From an uncultured Pelagibacteraceae bacterium (lineage in GTDB: Bacteria; Pseudomonadota; Alphaproteobacteria; Pelagibacterales; Pelagibacteraceae), in NCBI GenBank assembly GCA_902594915.1, contig CACJOA010000005.1, positions 1 to 63,418 on the forward strand: a stretch of 63,418 nucleotides of DNA. Reading direction: 5' to 3'. The position numbers were made by a program, and so were the translations under genes. Shown in pieces: positions 46,799 through 56,394 of the stretch (position 1 is its first letter; every line of letters starts with the position of its first letter). Under the pieces are notes generated by a model, which saw nothing but the letters and a program-made list of their open reading frames with translations, was not told the origin of the DNA and did no database searches.

Positions 46799-48119
46799 TT
46801 TTATCCAATAAATGTTGATCCACTAAATAAGGAATGTTTTTATTTTCCTTAACTATTGGATCAAATTTGTTCCTTTTTTTAATTTCGTCTTTAAAATGTC
46901 TTAATAAACCCTGTACTGGCCAAGAGGATCCCTCACCAAAAGCACATATAGTATGTCCTTCTATTTGTTTTGTTACATCCCCTAACATATCTACTTCATC
47001 TTTTGATGCCTCTCCTTTAGCCATTCTCTCAAGCATTCTCCACATCCATCCCGATCCCTCTCTGCATGGTGTACACTGACCACAACTCTCATGCTTATAA
47101 AACCTTGCAATTCTCGCCATACATCTAATAATGTCTTGGTCTTTGTTGATTACAACAATACCAGCTGTACCTAATCCACTTTTTTCAGCCACTAAAGAGT
47201 CAAAATCCATAGTTAATGTTTCACATTTATCTTTTGGAATTAATGGCATTGAAGAACCTCCTGGAATTACAGCCTGTAAATTTTCCCAACCACCTATCAC
47301 ACCCCCAGCGTGAATTTCAATTAATTCTTTTAAAGAAATATTCATTTCCTCTTCAACATTACATGGATTATTAACATTGCCAGAAATACAAAAAATTTTT
47401 GTACCTGTATTTTTTTCTCTACCTAATGAAGCAAACCATTTACCACCTCTTCTAAGAATTGTTGGAACTACAGCTATAGTTTCAACATTGTTTATAATTG
47501 TAGGACACCCATAAAGACCTATCAATGCTGGGAAAGGTGGTTTTAATCTTGGTTGACCTTTTTTTCCCTCAATACTCTCGAGCAATGCAGTCTCTTCACC
47601 ACAAATATAAGCTCCAGCACCATAATGAATGTAAATATCTAAATCCCATCCAGTCCCAGCCGCATTTTTTCCGATTAATCTTTTTTCATAGGCTTCATTA
47701 ATAGCAGCTTGTAATTTTTGTCCATCAATAAAATACTCACCTCTTATGTAAATATAACAAACGTGTGCTTGAACAGCATATGAAGCTATCAAACATCCTT
47801 CAATTAATTTGTGAGGTTCGAACCTCAAGATATCTCTATCTTTACATGTTCCTGGTTCAGACTCATCTCCATTGATTACAAGATAATGAGGTCTGGATCC
47901 AACCTCTTTAGGCGCAAAAGACCATTTTAAACCTGTAGGGAATCCAGCACCTCCTCTTCCTCTCAGTTGAGACTCTTTTATTTCATTTATAATCCATTCT
48001 CTACCTTTTTTAAAAAGCTCTTTAGTGTCAACCCAATCACCTCTTTTTTGAGAAGAAATAACATCTGAACCTAAATCGTTATATAAATTTTGAAAAATTC
48101 TATCTTTATCTTTAAGCAT
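46791..48119 (-). CDS. nuoF: NADH-quinone oxidoreductase subunit F
   Basis: NADH- and FMN-binding subunit of 442 residues. NADH-binding loop [15 protein letters not shown] near 54-68, FMN-binding [19 protein letters not shown] near 171-189, and the N3 4Fe-4S motif [12 protein letters not shown] with a later cysteine in TICAFGEG. It overlaps nuoE and nuoG by eight bases each. Confidence 0.98.
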   Translation of the reverse strand: MLKDKDRIFQNLYNDLGSDVISSQKRGDWVDTKELFKKGREWIINEIKESQLRGRGGAGFPTGLKWSFAPKEVGSRPHYLVINGDESEPGTCKDRDILRFEPHKLIEGCLIASYAVQAHVCYIYIRGEYFIDGQKLQAAINEAYEKRLIGKNAAGTGWDLDIYIHYGAGAYICGEETALLESIEGKKGQPRLKPPFPALIGLYGCPTIINNVETIAVVPTILRRGGKWFASLGREKNTGTKIFCISGNVNNPCNVEEEMNISLKELIEIHAGGVIGGWENLQAVIPGGSSMPLIPKDKCETLTMDFDSLVAEKSGLGTAGIVVINKDQDIIRCMARIARFYKHESCGQCTPCREGSGWMWRMLERMAKGEASKDEVDMLGDVTKQIEGHTICAFGEGSSWPVQGLLRHFKDEIKKRNKFDPIVKENKNIPYLVDQHLLDKNA

Positions 48120-48720
48120 TTTTTAAATCCATAAGTGTTTTTCTATTATTTTCTGGTTCATTACTAGTTCTTCCTCTATAAGATCCTGGCTGGGGTTTTT
48201 CACCCTTTAATATCTTGTCTAAAATTCCTAAAGTTTTTTCTTTGTCAAGATCCTCATAATAATCATCATTTATCTGCATCATGGGTGCATTTACACAAGC
48301 ACCTAAACACTCAACTTCCATCCACGAGCAAATTTTGTCTTTTGATAATTCTGATTCGTTTTGCGAAATTTTTTCCTTACATGCCTCAACTAATTTGTAT
48401 GCTCCCCTAATCATACACGGTGTTGTAGTACAAACTTGTATAAAATATTTCCCTACGGGCGATAAATTATACATTGAGTAAAAAGTCGCCACTTCATAAA
48501 CTTTTATGTATGGCATATCTAAAAATTTTGCGATGTATTTCATTGCAGCCAATGGTATCCAATTATCATTTTGTTTTTGAGCGATATATAGTAATGCCAT
48601 AACTGCACTCTGTTGCTTACCATTGGGATATTTTGCAACTATAGTCTTAGCTGCCTCTAACGAAGAAGAGTTGAACTCAAAGTTTTCTGGTTGATTTTTA
48701 GCTGGTCTTCTTAAACTCAT
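48112..48720 (-). CDS. nuoE: NADH-quinone oxidoreductase subunit E
   Basis: Thioredoxin-fold 2Fe-2S subunit holding cluster N1a, 202 residues. Ligands lie in [13 protein letters not shown] (two cysteines) and [13 protein letters not shown] (two cysteines). The helical N-terminal bundle contains [19 protein letters not shown] polar C-terminal tail after about residue 165 ([17 protein letters not shown]) is usual in Alphaproteobacteria. It overlaps nuoD by four bases. Confidence 0.97.
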   Translation of the reverse strand: MSLRRPAKNQPENFEFNSSSLEAAKTIVAKYPNGKQQSAVMALLYIAQKQNDNWIPLAAMKYIAKFLDMPYIKVYEVATFYSMYNLSPVGKYFIQVCTTTPCMIRGAYKLVEACKEKISQNESELSKDKICSWMEVECLGACVNAPMMQINDDYYEDLDKEKTLGILDKILKGEKPQPGSYRGRTSNEPENNRKTLMDLKNA

Positions 48721-49892
48721 CTATCCACCTCTCCAAAAACAATATCAAGAGATCCTAGCACAGCTGGAACATCTGCTAACATATGACCTTTGATTAAATA
48801 ATCCATAGATTGTAAATGAGAGAACCCTGGAGCTCTTATCTTGCATTTATACGGCTTGCTAGAGCCATCCGAAATTAAATATACACCGAATTCACCTTTG
48901 GGTGCCTCTACAGCTGTATAAATTTCATCATTTGGAACTCGATATCCCTCAGTAAATAATTTAAAATGATGTATCAAAGCTTCCATAGACTGTTTAATCT
49001 CTTTTTTTGATGGCGGAGATATTTTACCATCAAAAGTTTTTATTGGACCTTTTTCCATTTTAGCCAAACATTGTTTTATAATAGAAACACTCTCCTTCAT
49101 TTCTTCTATTCTGCATAGATAACGATCATAACAGTCCCCGTTTTTTCCAACTGGAATCTTAAATTCTAATTCACTATAACAATCATAAGGTTGAGATTTT
49201 CTTAAGTCCCATGCTATACCCGAACCTCTAATCATTACACCTGAAAAAGAGTAATCAAGAGCGTCTTCTTTAGAGACAATTCCTATATCTACATTTCTTT
49301 GTTTAAAAATTCTATTATCTGTCAGTAAGTTTTCTAAATCATTAATAATTTTTGGAAAACTTTCACAAAATTTAGCTATGTCATTTTCCAAACCTACTGG
49401 CAAATCTTGATGGACTCCACCAGCTCTAAAATAGTTTGCATGCAATCTCGATCCTGAAGCACGTTCATAAAACGTCATCAAGGTTTCTCTTTCCTCAAAA
49501 CCCCATAATGAAGGAGTTAAAGCACCAACATCTAAAGCTTGTGTTGTAACATTTAATATATGGCTTAAAATTCTTCCAATTTCACAAAACATTACTCTAA
49601 TATATTGTGCTCTAATAGGAACTTCGATATTAAGAATTTTTTCTATAGCCAGAGCAAAAGCATGTTCTTGATTCATAGGTGCAACATAATCTAAACGATC
49701 AAAATATGGCACTGCCTGCATATATGTTTTGTTTTCAATTAATTTTTCGGTTCCTCGATGCAATAATCCTATATGTGGATCAGCTTTTTCAACAACTTCA
49801 CCATCCAATTCTAAAATAAGTCTTAAAACACCGTGTGCAGCTGGATGTTGGGGTCCAAAATTTAAATTTAAATTTTTAATTTTTTTTTTCAT
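48717..49892 (-). CDS. nuoD: NADH-quinone oxidoreductase subunit D
   Basis: The 49-kDa quinone-site subunit, 391 residues, related to NiFe hydrogenases but without the nickel cysteines. Diagnostic sequences are [20 protein letters not shown] near 12-31 (quinone-site histidine), [14 protein letters not shown] and the C-terminal [16 protein letters not shown]. It is a separate gene from nuoC and overlaps it by 17 bases. Confidence 0.98.
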   Translation of the reverse strand: MKKKIKNLNLNFGPQHPAAHGVLRLILELDGEVVEKADPHIGLLHRGTEKLIENKTYMQAVPYFDRLDYVAPMNQEHAFALAIEKILNIEVPIRAQYIRVMFCEIGRILSHILNVTTQALDVGALTPSLWGFEERETLMTFYERASGSRLHANYFRAGGVHQDLPVGLENDIAKFCESFPKIINDLENLLTDNRIFKQRNVDIGIVSKEDALDYSFSGVMIRGSGIAWDLRKSQPYDCYSELEFKIPVGKNGDCYDRYLCRIEEMKESVSIIKQCLAKMEKGPIKTFDGKISPPSKKEIKQSMEALIHHFKLFTEGYRVPNDEIYTAVEAPKGEFGVYLISDGSSKPYKCKIRAPGFSHLQSMDYLIKGHMLADVPAVLGSLDIVFGEVDR

Positions 49893-50478
49893 TTTTAGTT
49901 AACTCTTTAATATATTTTGTTCCTTCCCAAGGACTTTCGTAATCAAAATTTCTATAGTTTTGCTCTAATTTTACTGGTTCATTGACTACTTTTTTTTGCT
50001 CCTCGCTGTACCTAACTTCAGAATTTCCAGTTAAAGGAAAATCTTTTCTCAATGGATGACCCTCAAAACCATAATCAGTAAGAATTCTTCTTAAATCTGG
50101 ATGATCTTTAAAATTAACACCATACATATCAAAAACTTCTCTCTCCATCCAATTTGCAGAAGGGAAGACTGGTGTTAATGATGGTATCACCTCATTTTCT
50201 CCTATATGATAAGATAAAATCATTCTTTGGTTCAATTCATGACTCAATAGTAAGTAAACAATTTTAAACCTCTGTTGCTCCTCGGGATAATCGACTGCTG
50301 TAATATCAATTAATTGTCTAAATTTCATATCTTTATTTGTTTTAAAGAATAAAATTACATCAATTAAATCATCTTTATCGATATCAACATAAATTTGATT
50401 ATGATTAATTTCAGTTTTATTTATTTTTGTAGTTAACTCTGAATTAATTTTTTTTTCTAAATCAATTAAATTTGTCAT
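49876..50478 (-). CDS. nuoC: NADH-quinone oxidoreductase subunit C
   Basis: The 30-kDa subunit of the peripheral arm, 200 residues. It carries [15 protein letters not shown] near 53-67, [20 protein letters not shown] and the family signature [24 protein letters not shown]. No cofactor is bound. It starts one base after nuoB and is not fused to nuoD. Confidence 0.97.
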   Translation of the reverse strand: MTNLIDLEKKINSELTTKINKTEINHNQIYVDIDKDDLIDVILFFKTNKDMKFRQLIDITAVDYPEEQQRFKIVYLLLSHELNQRMILSYHIGENEVIPSLTPVFPSANWMEREVFDMYGVNFKDHPDLRRILTDYGFEGHPLRKDFPLTGNSEVRYSEEQKKVVNEPVKLEQNYRNFDYESPWEGTKYIKELTKNEKKN

Positions 50479-50479
50479 A

Positions 50480-50995
50480 TTATCTATTTAATGATCCTTT
50501 ATTTCTTATTTTTTTTTGTAGTTGCATTATACCATACAGTAACGCTTCAGCTGATGGTGGACATCCAGGAACATACACATCTACAGGAACTATTCGATCA
50601 CATCCTCGAACAACTGAGTAAGAATAATGATAATATCCTCCGCCATTAGCACAGCTACCCATTGATATTACATATCTAGGTTCAGGCATTTGATCATATA
50701 CTTTTCTAAGAGCTGGCGCCATTTTGTTTGTTAATGTACCAGCAACTATCATAACGTCTGATTGTCTTGGTGACCCTCTAGGAGCAGCCCCAAATCTCTC
50801 TAAGTCATATCTTGGCATTGCTGTTTGCATCATTTCGACAGCACAACATGCTAAACCAAAAGTCATCCAGTGCAGTGACCCTGATCTAGACCAATTTATT
50901 AAATTATCAAATGAAGTCGTTATAAAACCATTTTTACTAAAGTCTTTAGCTAATTGTTTAAATTCTTCTGGAACTTGATCAATTTTATTATTCAT
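50480..50995 (-). CDS. nuoB: NADH-quinone oxidoreductase subunit B
   Basis: Holds the terminal cluster N2 next to the quinone site. The 171-residue protein has the tandem cysteines Cys50-Cys51 in [11 protein letters not shown], Cys115 in GSCANGGG and Cys145 in YVPGCPP, the full N2 ligand set. It follows nuoA after an 11-base gap and precedes nuoC by one base. Confidence 0.98.
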   Translation of the reverse strand: MNNKIDQVPEEFKQLAKDFSKNGFITTSFDNLINWSRSGSLHWMTFGLACCAVEMMQTAMPRYDLERFGAAPRGSPRQSDVMIVAGTLTNKMAPALRKVYDQMPEPRYVISMGSCANGGGYYHYSYSVVRGCDRIVPVDVYVPGCPPSAEALLYGIMQLQKKIRNKGSLNR

Positions 50996-51006
50996 TTAAA
51001 ATATAT

Positions 51007-51375
51007 TTATTCCCAATCTAAAGCACCCTTTTTCCATTCATATATAAAACCGATTGTAAGTATGAATAAGAAAATCATCATGGACATAAATCCAAGAATT
51101 CCAATATTTCCCAACGAAATTGCCCATGGAAATAAAAATGCAATCTCTAGATCAAAAATAATAAATAATATTGCAACCAAATAAAATCTAACATCAAATT
51201 CCATTCTTGAATCTTGAAATGGTTCAAATCCACATTCGTATGCTGAAAGTTTTTCTGGATCTGGATTTTTTGGTGATAAAATAAAATTAATCACTATAAA
51301 TGCACAGCTCAAGCCAAGAGCGACAAAAAGAAATAAAATAATTGGCAAGTAATCTTTTAAAAATTCCGCAGTCAT
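51007..51375 (-). CDS. nuoA: NADH-quinone oxidoreductase subunit A
   Basis: First gene of the complex I operon; a 122-residue membrane subunit with three helices. The conserved loop [20 protein letters not shown] contains the near-invariant cysteine and glutamates, and [12 protein letters not shown] follows. A 203-base non-coding stretch upstream separates it from tRNA-Asp and holds possible promoter and Fur-like signals. Confidence 0.97.
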   Translation of the reverse strand: MTAEFLKDYLPIILFLFVALGLSCAFIVINFILSPKNPDPEKLSAYECGFEPFQDSRMEFDVRFYLVAILFIIFDLEIAFLFPWAISLGNIGILGFMSMMIFLFILTIGFIYEWKKGALDWE

Positions 51376-51485
51376 AATGTTAATAATATTAATTTTTGAA
51401 TAAGAAAAATTTGATAAGATTCATAATATAATGTTTTTTTATACAAAATTAAAGTTTTAATATCTTGAATAAACGTTGTTTTTAT

Positions 51486-51514
51486 AGATATTTTTAAAGT
51501 TATTTACAGTGCAA
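51486..51514 (-). promoter_or_regulatory. Possible promoter of the nuo operon
   Basis: On the minus strand a -35-like TTGCAC (51514-51509) and a -10-like ATATCT (51491-51486) are 17 bases apart. Predicted RNA would have a leader of roughly 100 bases before nuoA. Neither box is close to consensus and the region is so AT-rich that other choices exist. The rest of 51376-51578 shows no open reading frame I would support. Confidence 0.25.
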
Positions 51515-51559
51515 ATTAGTCACGTTTTTAATGGCTAATTCATTAACTGATTTAAAAAT

Positions 51560-51574
51560 TGAGAATCATTATCA
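51560..51574. promoter_or_regulatory. Fur-box-like 7-1-7 palindrome
   Basis: TGAGAATCATTATCA differs from the 7-1-7 Fur consensus TGATAAT-N-ATTATCA at one base. It lies four bases beyond the 3' end of tRNA-Asp and about 185 bases upstream of nuoA, whose products contain many iron-sulfur clusters. Binding by Fur is inference. It could instead be part of a weak terminator for the tRNA pair, since on the minus strand the palindrome is followed by ATTTTT. Confidence 0.35.
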
Positions 51575-51578
51575 CTAG

Positions 51579-51655
51579 TGGCGGGAGTGAAGGGACTCGA
51601 ACCCTCGACCTATCGCGTGACAGGCGATCGCTCTAACCAACTGAGCTACACCCCC
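51579..51655 (-). tRNA. tRNA-Asp (anticodon GUC)
   Basis: A full cloverleaf on the minus strand, 77 bases including an encoded CCA. The acceptor GGGGGTG pairs with CACTCCC (one G-U), the D arm starts TAGCTCAGTTGG, the anticodon loop is CTGTCAC with anticodon GTC, and the T arm holds TTCGAGT. It follows tRNA-Val after 13 bases and is probably co-transcribed with it. Confidence 0.97.
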
Positions 51656-51668
51656 ACTTTTATAATTT

Positions 51669-51744
51669 TGGTGGGCAGTAAAGGACTCGAACCTTTGACC
51701 CCCTCGGTGTAAACGAGATGCTCTACCAACTGAGCTAACCGCCC
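51669..51744 (-). tRNA. tRNA-Val (anticodon UAC)
   Basis: A full cloverleaf on the minus strand, 76 bases with an encoded CCA. The acceptor GGGCGGT pairs with ACTGCCC, the D arm is TTAGCTCAGTTGG, the anticodon loop is TTTACAC with anticodon TAC, and the T loop is TTCGAGT. A clear sigma-70 promoter lies 17 bases upstream. The tRNA-Val/tRNA-Asp pair before nuoA is a conserved alphaproteobacterial neighbourhood. Confidence 0.97.
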
Positions 51745-51760
51745 AATACCAAATTAGTGA

Positions 51761-51788
51761 TTTATATCTTTTAAGTTAACAACGTCAA
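51761..51788 (-). promoter_or_regulatory. Promoter of tRNA-Val/tRNA-Asp
   Basis: TTGACG (51788-51783, five of six to consensus), 16 bases, TATAAA (51766-51761, five of six). Between the -10 and the tRNA is TCACTAATTTGGTATT; its first part, TCACTAATTTG, recurs with one inserted G after the -10 of the tRNA-Leu promoter. Confidence 0.7.
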
Positions 51789-51820
51789 GATTTATTAGTT
51801 GTTGTATAATGTGGTAAATT

Positions 51821-51940
51821 TCAAAAACCACCTCTCCAATTATTTTTGGACTTAAAATTTTCCTCTTCCTGTTTAGATGTCGGCCTGAACAAATAATATA
51901 TGATGAAAATCAAAATTGATATGATTAAAAATATTTCCAT
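51821..51940 (-). CDS. 39-residue single-pass membrane peptide
   Basis: A short open frame begins 13 bases after the lon stop. It encodes MEIFLIISILIFIIYYLF, one strongly hydrophobic helix, followed by a polar tail RPTSKQEEENFKSKNNWRGG. I chose the ATG at 51940; the longer in-frame extension to 52006 lies inside lon. The spot is where hupB (HU) usually sits in related genomes, but this is not an HU fragment. Function is unknown. The clean helix-plus-tail design and operon position support a real gene. Confidence 0.5.
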   Translation of the reverse strand: MEIFLIISILIFIIYYLFRPTSKQEEENFKSKNNWRGGF

Positions 51941-51953
51941 TATCTTTAAATTA

Positions 51954-54332
51954 TTATTGTATGCTTGCTTGAGACTTGTCTTCTTTTTTTGAAATATCAA
52001 CCTCAACCCACTCAGTTTTTTTAAGCTCTTTAGTTAAAGCAATTTTTAAAACTTCATCTGCATACTCTACTGGTGTAATCTTTATTTCATCAATTATTTT
52101 TTTTGGCATATCGACTAAATCTTTTTCATTCTCTTTTGGTATTAAAACTTGTTTAATACCGGCTCTATGCGCAGCAAGTAACTTTTCTTTTAAGCCACCA
52201 ATAGGTAAAACTTGACCAGTTAAAGTCACCTCACCAGTCATAGCCACATCTCTTTTTACAGGTATGTTAGTTATTGAGGAAACAATTGATGTTACCATAC
52301 CAATACCAGCTGAAGGACCATCTTTTGGTGTTGCACCCTCGGGGACATGTATATGAAAATCCTTTTTTTCAAAAATCGGTGGAATTATTCCATATTCAAG
52401 ACATTTAGATCTTACGAAAGATTTTGCTGCTTTTACTGACTCTTGCATTACATCGCCTAATTTTCCTGTAATTTGCATTCTTCCTTTACCAGGCATTGTA
52501 GCTGTTTCGATCTTTAAAATTTCCCCACCATATTCTGTCCAAGCCAAACCAATAACTATTCCAACTCTATCATCACTTTCTAGTTCTCCTGATTTATACT
52601 TCGGTACTCCAAGAAAATCTGACAGGTTCTTATTGTTTATCTTAACTTCTTTTTCCTCTCCAGCTACAACTTTTTTAACAACTTTTCTGGCAATTTTTGA
52701 GATTTCTCTCTCTAGATTTCTAACTCCAGACTCTTTTGTATAACTTCTGATAATTTCTTTAATTATATCATCACCTAAATACATTTCCTTTTCTTTAACA
52801 CCATTATCTTTAATTTGTTTAGGAAGTAAAAATTTATTTGCTATATTTATTTTTTCATCTTCAGTATAACCTGCCAATCTAATAACTTCCATTCGATCTA
52901 AAAGAGGTGGTAAAATATTTAAAGTATTTGCAGTTGTTACAAACATTACATCTGATAAGTCATAATCTACTTCAAGATAATGATCATTAAAGGTAGTATT
53001 TTGTTCTGGATCTAAAGCCTCAAGTAAAGCAGAAGATGGGTCGCCTCTATAATCATTTCCAATTTTATCTATCTCATCTAACAAAATAAGTGGATTTTTT
53101 GTTCCTGCTTTTTTCATCATCTGAATAATTTTTCCTGGTAATGATCCAATATATGTTCTTCTGTGACCTCTTATTTCTGCTTCATCCCTCATTCCACCAA
53201 CTGACATTCTTACAAATTCTCTATTAGTAGCTTTAGCTATTGATTTGCCTAGTGATGTTTTTCCAACTCCCGGAGGTCCAACTAAACATAATATTGGACC
53301 TTTAATTTTTTCCATTCTTTTCTGAACTGCTAAAAACTCTACGATTCTCTCTTTAATCTTTTCTAAACCAAAATGATCTTTATCTAAAACATTCAGTGCT
53401 TTAGTTAGGTCAATATCTACTTCACTTTTTTTATACCATGGCAGTTCAATCATCCAATCTAAATAATTTCTAACAACTGTTGCTTCAGCAGACATAGGGC
53501 TCATATTTTTTAACTTTTTAAGTTCTTGTAAGCATTTTTTTTCCACATCTTTTGGCATCTTTGACTTAAGTATTGCTTTATTTAAACTTGTACTTTCATC
53601 CTTGCCGTCCTCTATTTCTCCTAATTCTTTTTGAATAGCTTTTAATTGTTCATTTAAATAATATTCTCTTTGAGTTTTTTCCATTTGTGTCTTAACTCTA
53701 CCTCTAATTCTTTTTTCAACACCTATAATACTTGTTTCATTTTCCATAATTTTAATTATTGCATTAAGTCTTTTCTTAACATCAACAGTTTCAAAAATTT
53801 GTTGTTTTTCAGAAATTGAAGCATTTATATGTGAGGCTATATTATCTGAGATTTGAGAGGGATTTTTCATTTGTTTGATACTATTTATGACTTCATTGGA
53901 AATTTTTTTATTAATTGAAGTTAATTTTTCTAATCGTCTTAGAGCGGTGACAGCTAGTGGGTATAGATCCTCATCTTTACTTTCAATATCATTTAATGCA
54001 GTAAAATCACAAACGATATGTTTTTCATTATCTTTAAAGTCTAAAATTTTTACTCTTCTAATACCTTCTACTAAAACTTTAACTGTACCATCTGGCAATT
54101 TGAGGAGTTGAAGTATATTTCCCTCACAACCATACATAAATACATCAGTTTTTTTTGGATCATCAATTTCAGAATTTTTTTGAGTTACAAGAATTATTTT
54201 TTTATCTTTTTTCATAACCTCATTTAACGCAGATATTGATTTATCTCTTCCAACAAACAATGGAATTACCATGCTAGGAAAAACTACGATGTCTCTAAGA
54301 GGTAATAATGGTAATGAAATTTTAATATCCAT
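51954..54332 (-). CDS. lon: ATP-dependent protease Lon
   Basis: Cytosolic AAA+ serine protease, 792 residues. Order: N-terminal substrate-binding LON domain (LPLLPLRDIVVFPSMVIPLFVG at 7-28 in two halves), coiled region, AAA+ module with Walker A GPPGVGKTS and Walker B LILLDEIDKIG, and the protease domain with the catalytic serine in KDGPSAGIGM and lysine in GGLKEKLLAAHRAG. It lies 60 bases downstream of clpX on the same strand, the usual tig-clpP-clpX-lon order. Confidence 0.98.
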   Translation of the reverse strand: MDIKISLPLLPLRDIVVFPSMVIPLFVGRDKSISALNEVMKKDKKIILVTQKNSEIDDPKKTDVFMYGCEGNILQLLKLPDGTVKVLVEGIRRVKILDFKDNEKHIVCDFTALNDIESKDEDLYPLAVTALRRLEKLTSINKKISNEVINSIKQMKNPSQISDNIASHINASISEKQQIFETVDVKKRLNAIIKIMENETSIIGVEKRIRGRVKTQMEKTQREYYLNEQLKAIQKELGEIEDGKDESTSLNKAILKSKMPKDVEKKCLQELKKLKNMSPMSAEATVVRNYLDWMIELPWYKKSEVDIDLTKALNVLDKDHFGLEKIKERIVEFLAVQKRMEKIKGPILCLVGPPGVGKTSLGKSIAKATNREFVRMSVGGMRDEAEIRGHRRTYIGSLPGKIIQMMKKAGTKNPLILLDEIDKIGNDYRGDPSSALLEALDPEQNTTFNDHYLEVDYDLSDVMFVTTANTLNILPPLLDRMEVIRLAGYTEDEKINIANKFLLPKQIKDNGVKEKEMYLGDDIIKEIIRSYTKESGVRNLEREISKIARKVVKKVVAGEEKEVKINNKNLSDFLGVPKYKSGELESDDRVGIVIGLAWTEYGGEILKIETATMPGKGRMQITGKLGDVMQESVKAAKSFVRSKCLEYGIIPPIFEKKDFHIHVPEGATPKDGPSAGIGMVTSIVSSITNIPVKRDVAMTGEVTLTGQVLPIGGLKEKLLAAHRAGIKQVLIPKENEKDLVDMPKKIIDEIKITPVEYADEVLKIALTKELKKTEWVEVDISKKEDKSQASIQ

Positions 54333-54365
54333 GATACTAAATATGGATATTATATCTTATAATGC

Positions 54366-54394
54366 AATACCTTTTTCATATTTATTAAGGTATT
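54366..54394 (-). repeat. Inverted repeat between clpX and lon
   Basis: AATACCTT (54366-54373) and AAGGTATT (54387-54394) form a perfect 8-bp stem with a 13-base loop, starting in the clpX stop codon and filling half of the 60-base clpX-lon gap. No T-run follows on the minus strand, so it is more likely an RNA-stability or processing hairpin than a terminator. It might partly uncouple lon from clpX. Confidence 0.4.
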
Positions 54395-55661
54395 AAGCCG
54401 CTGTTGTTTTGGTTGTTTTAGATTTGTTCTCTGTTTTTGAGTGAACTATTATGGGCTGTGACTGACCCCTTGCTGCAGACGCGTCAATAATCACTTCCTC
54501 AATATTGTCTTGACTTGGTAAATCATACATAGTTTTAAGCAATATATTTTCTAAAATTGACCTTAAACCTCTTGCTCCAGTTTTTTTTCTTATCGCTTTT
54601 AATGCTATTTCTTTTAAAGCATTATCTTTAAATGTCAGTCTTGCTCCATCAAGTTTAAACAATTCCTGATATTGTTTTGTAAGAGAATTTTTTGGTTCTT
54701 GAAGTATCTTAATTAAAGATTTTTCATCCAAATCTTCTAATGTTGCAATCATTGGCAAACGTCCAATAAATTCAGGTATTAATCCATATTTTAGTAAATC
54801 CTCTGGCTCTAAACCTTTCATCCATTCACCAGTTTTTTTATCTTGAGTATTCTTAACATCTGCACCAAAACCTATTGATGTACCTTTGTCTCTTTGAGAA
54901 ATAATTTTATCTAAACCAGCGAATGCCCCACCACAAATAAATAAGATATTCGTAGTATCGACTTGTAGAAACTCTTGTTGAGGATGTTTTCTTCCACCTT
55001 GAGGAGGAACACTAGCTATAGTCCCTTCCATGATCTTTAATAAAGCTTGCTGGACACCTTCGCCAGATACATCTCTTGTAATTGAAGGGTTTTCTGATTT
55101 TCTACTTATTTTATCAACTTCGTCAATGTAGACTATTCCTCTTTGTGCTTTCTCAACATTATAGTCTGCAGCTTGCAGAAGTTTTAATATTATATTCTCT
55201 ACGTCCTCACCCACATATCCAGCTTCAGTTAAAGTAGTAGCATCTGCCATTGTAAAAGGCACGTCAAGTATTCTTGCTAATGTTTGGGCTAGCAGAGTTT
55301 TTCCACACCCAGTTGGCCCTACTAGAAGAATATTAGATTTTGCAAGCTCAACATTTTTACTAGTTTTATTTTCATAATTAAGTCTTTTATAATGATTATG
55401 GACTGCTACAGACAAAACCTTTTTTGCGTGAGATTGACCAATTACATAATCGTCTAAAACTGAGCAAATTTCTTTAGGTGAAGGTAGGCCATCTTGATGT
55501 TTTACAAACGTATCCTTGCTCTCCTCTTTAATAATATCCATACACAACTCGACACATTCATCGCATATAAATACAGTGGGGCCAGCAATTAGTTTTCTTA
55601 CTTCATGTTGACTCTTTCCACAGAAAGAACAATAAAGAATATTTTTGTTTTCAGAGCTCAT
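54393..55661 (-). CDS. clpX: ATP-dependent unfoldase ClpX
   Basis: Unfolds substrates and feeds them to ClpP. The 422-residue protein has the N-terminal zinc-binding domain with Cys11, Cys14, Cys33 and Cys36 (CSFCGKS and ICDECVELC), Walker A GPTGCGKT near 115-122, Walker [11 protein letters not shown], the pore loop within [16 protein letters not shown], and the ClpP-contacting IGF loop as SIGFGA. It follows clpP after an 89-base gap that may hold its own promoter. Confidence 0.98.
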   Translation of the reverse strand: MSSENKNILYCSFCGKSQHEVRKLIAGPTVFICDECVELCMDIIKEESKDTFVKHQDGLPSPKEICSVLDDYVIGQSHAKKVLSVAVHNHYKRLNYENKTSKNVELAKSNILLVGPTGCGKTLLAQTLARILDVPFTMADATTLTEAGYVGEDVENIILKLLQAADYNVEKAQRGIVYIDEVDKISRKSENPSITRDVSGEGVQQALLKIMEGTIASVPPQGGRKHPQQEFLQVDTTNILFICGGAFAGLDKIISQRDKGTSIGFGADVKNTQDKKTGEWMKGLEPEDLLKYGLIPEFIGRLPMIATLEDLDEKSLIKILQEPKNSLTKQYQELFKLDGARLTFKDNALKEIALKAIRKKTGARGLRSILENILLKTMYDLPSQDNIEEVIIDASAARGQSQPIIVHSKTENKSKTTKTTAA

Positions 55662-55692
55662 AAATTTTATAACGAATCAATAGTTTTAGTTT

Positions 55693-55718
55693 ATTATAAT
55701 CGCGTTGTACTTATCAAG
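55693..55718 (-). promoter_or_regulatory. Possible heat-shock-type promoter before clpX
   Basis: CTTGAT (55718-55713) and TATAAT (55698-55693) lie 14 bases apart on the minus strand. That spacing is short for sigma-70 but suits a sigma-32 promoter, whose -35 is CTTGAA-like; the -10 here is sigma-70-like rather than CCCATnT. Clp genes are classic heat-shock targets, which is why I record it. Confidence is low without mapped starts. Confidence 0.3.
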
Positions 55719-55750
55719 TTTTGAATAATTATAATTCAACATATTGTGTT

Positions 55751-56362
55751 TTAAGATCTCTTCTCTACTACTTCGTCTACTAGACCAAAAGATTTAGCAG
55801 TTTCAGCTGTCATAAAATTATCTCTCTCTAATGCAGATTTAATTTCGTCAACTGATTTACCAGTATGTTTAGAGTAAATTTCATTTAATCTTTTTTTTAA
55901 TGATAGTACTTCATTAGCATGTATCTCTATATCTGTAGCTTGCCCCTGAAAACCAGCGGAGGGCTGATGAACCATTATTCTTGAATTAGGAAGAGAAAAT
56001 CTTTTACCTTTAGTGCCCGCAGATAATAAGAAAGATCCCATTGATGCTGCTTGACCTATGCACAAAGTGGATATATCGGGTTTGACATATTGCATCGTAT
56101 CATAAATACCTAGGCCTGCTGTCACTAAACCTCCCGGGCTATTTATGTACAAGTAAATTTCTTTTTTTGGATCTTCAGCCTCCAAAAATAATAATTGAGC
56201 AGTAACTAGAGAGGCCACATTGTCATTAATCTGACCAGTTAAAAAAATAATTCTTTCTTTTAATAATCTTGAATAGATGTCATAAGCACGTTCACCTTTG
56301 TTTGATTGTTCAACAACCATCGGAACTAGAGTACTCATAAATTCTGAAATTTTATTTGTCAT
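55751..56362 (-). CDS. clpP: ATP-dependent Clp protease proteolytic subunit
   Basis: Barrel-forming serine protease, 203 residues. The catalytic triad is visible: Ser107 in GQAASMGS, His132 in VHQPSAG and Asp181 in RDNFMTA. The N-terminal loop region ([20 protein letters not shown]) that gates the pore is present. It lies 32 bases after tig and upstream of clpX. Confidence 0.98.
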   Translation of the reverse strand: MTNKISEFMSTLVPMVVEQSNKGERAYDIYSRLLKERIIFLTGQINDNVASLVTAQLLFLEAEDPKKEIYLYINSPGGLVTAGLGIYDTMQYVKPDISTLCIGQAASMGSFLLSAGTKGKRFSLPNSRIMVHQPSAGFQGQATDIEIHANEVLSLKKRLNEIYSKHTGKSVDEIKSALERDNFMTAETAKSFGLVDEVVEKRS

Positions 56363-56394
56363 AAGTTGATTCGTTTTACTTATACAACTTGAGA

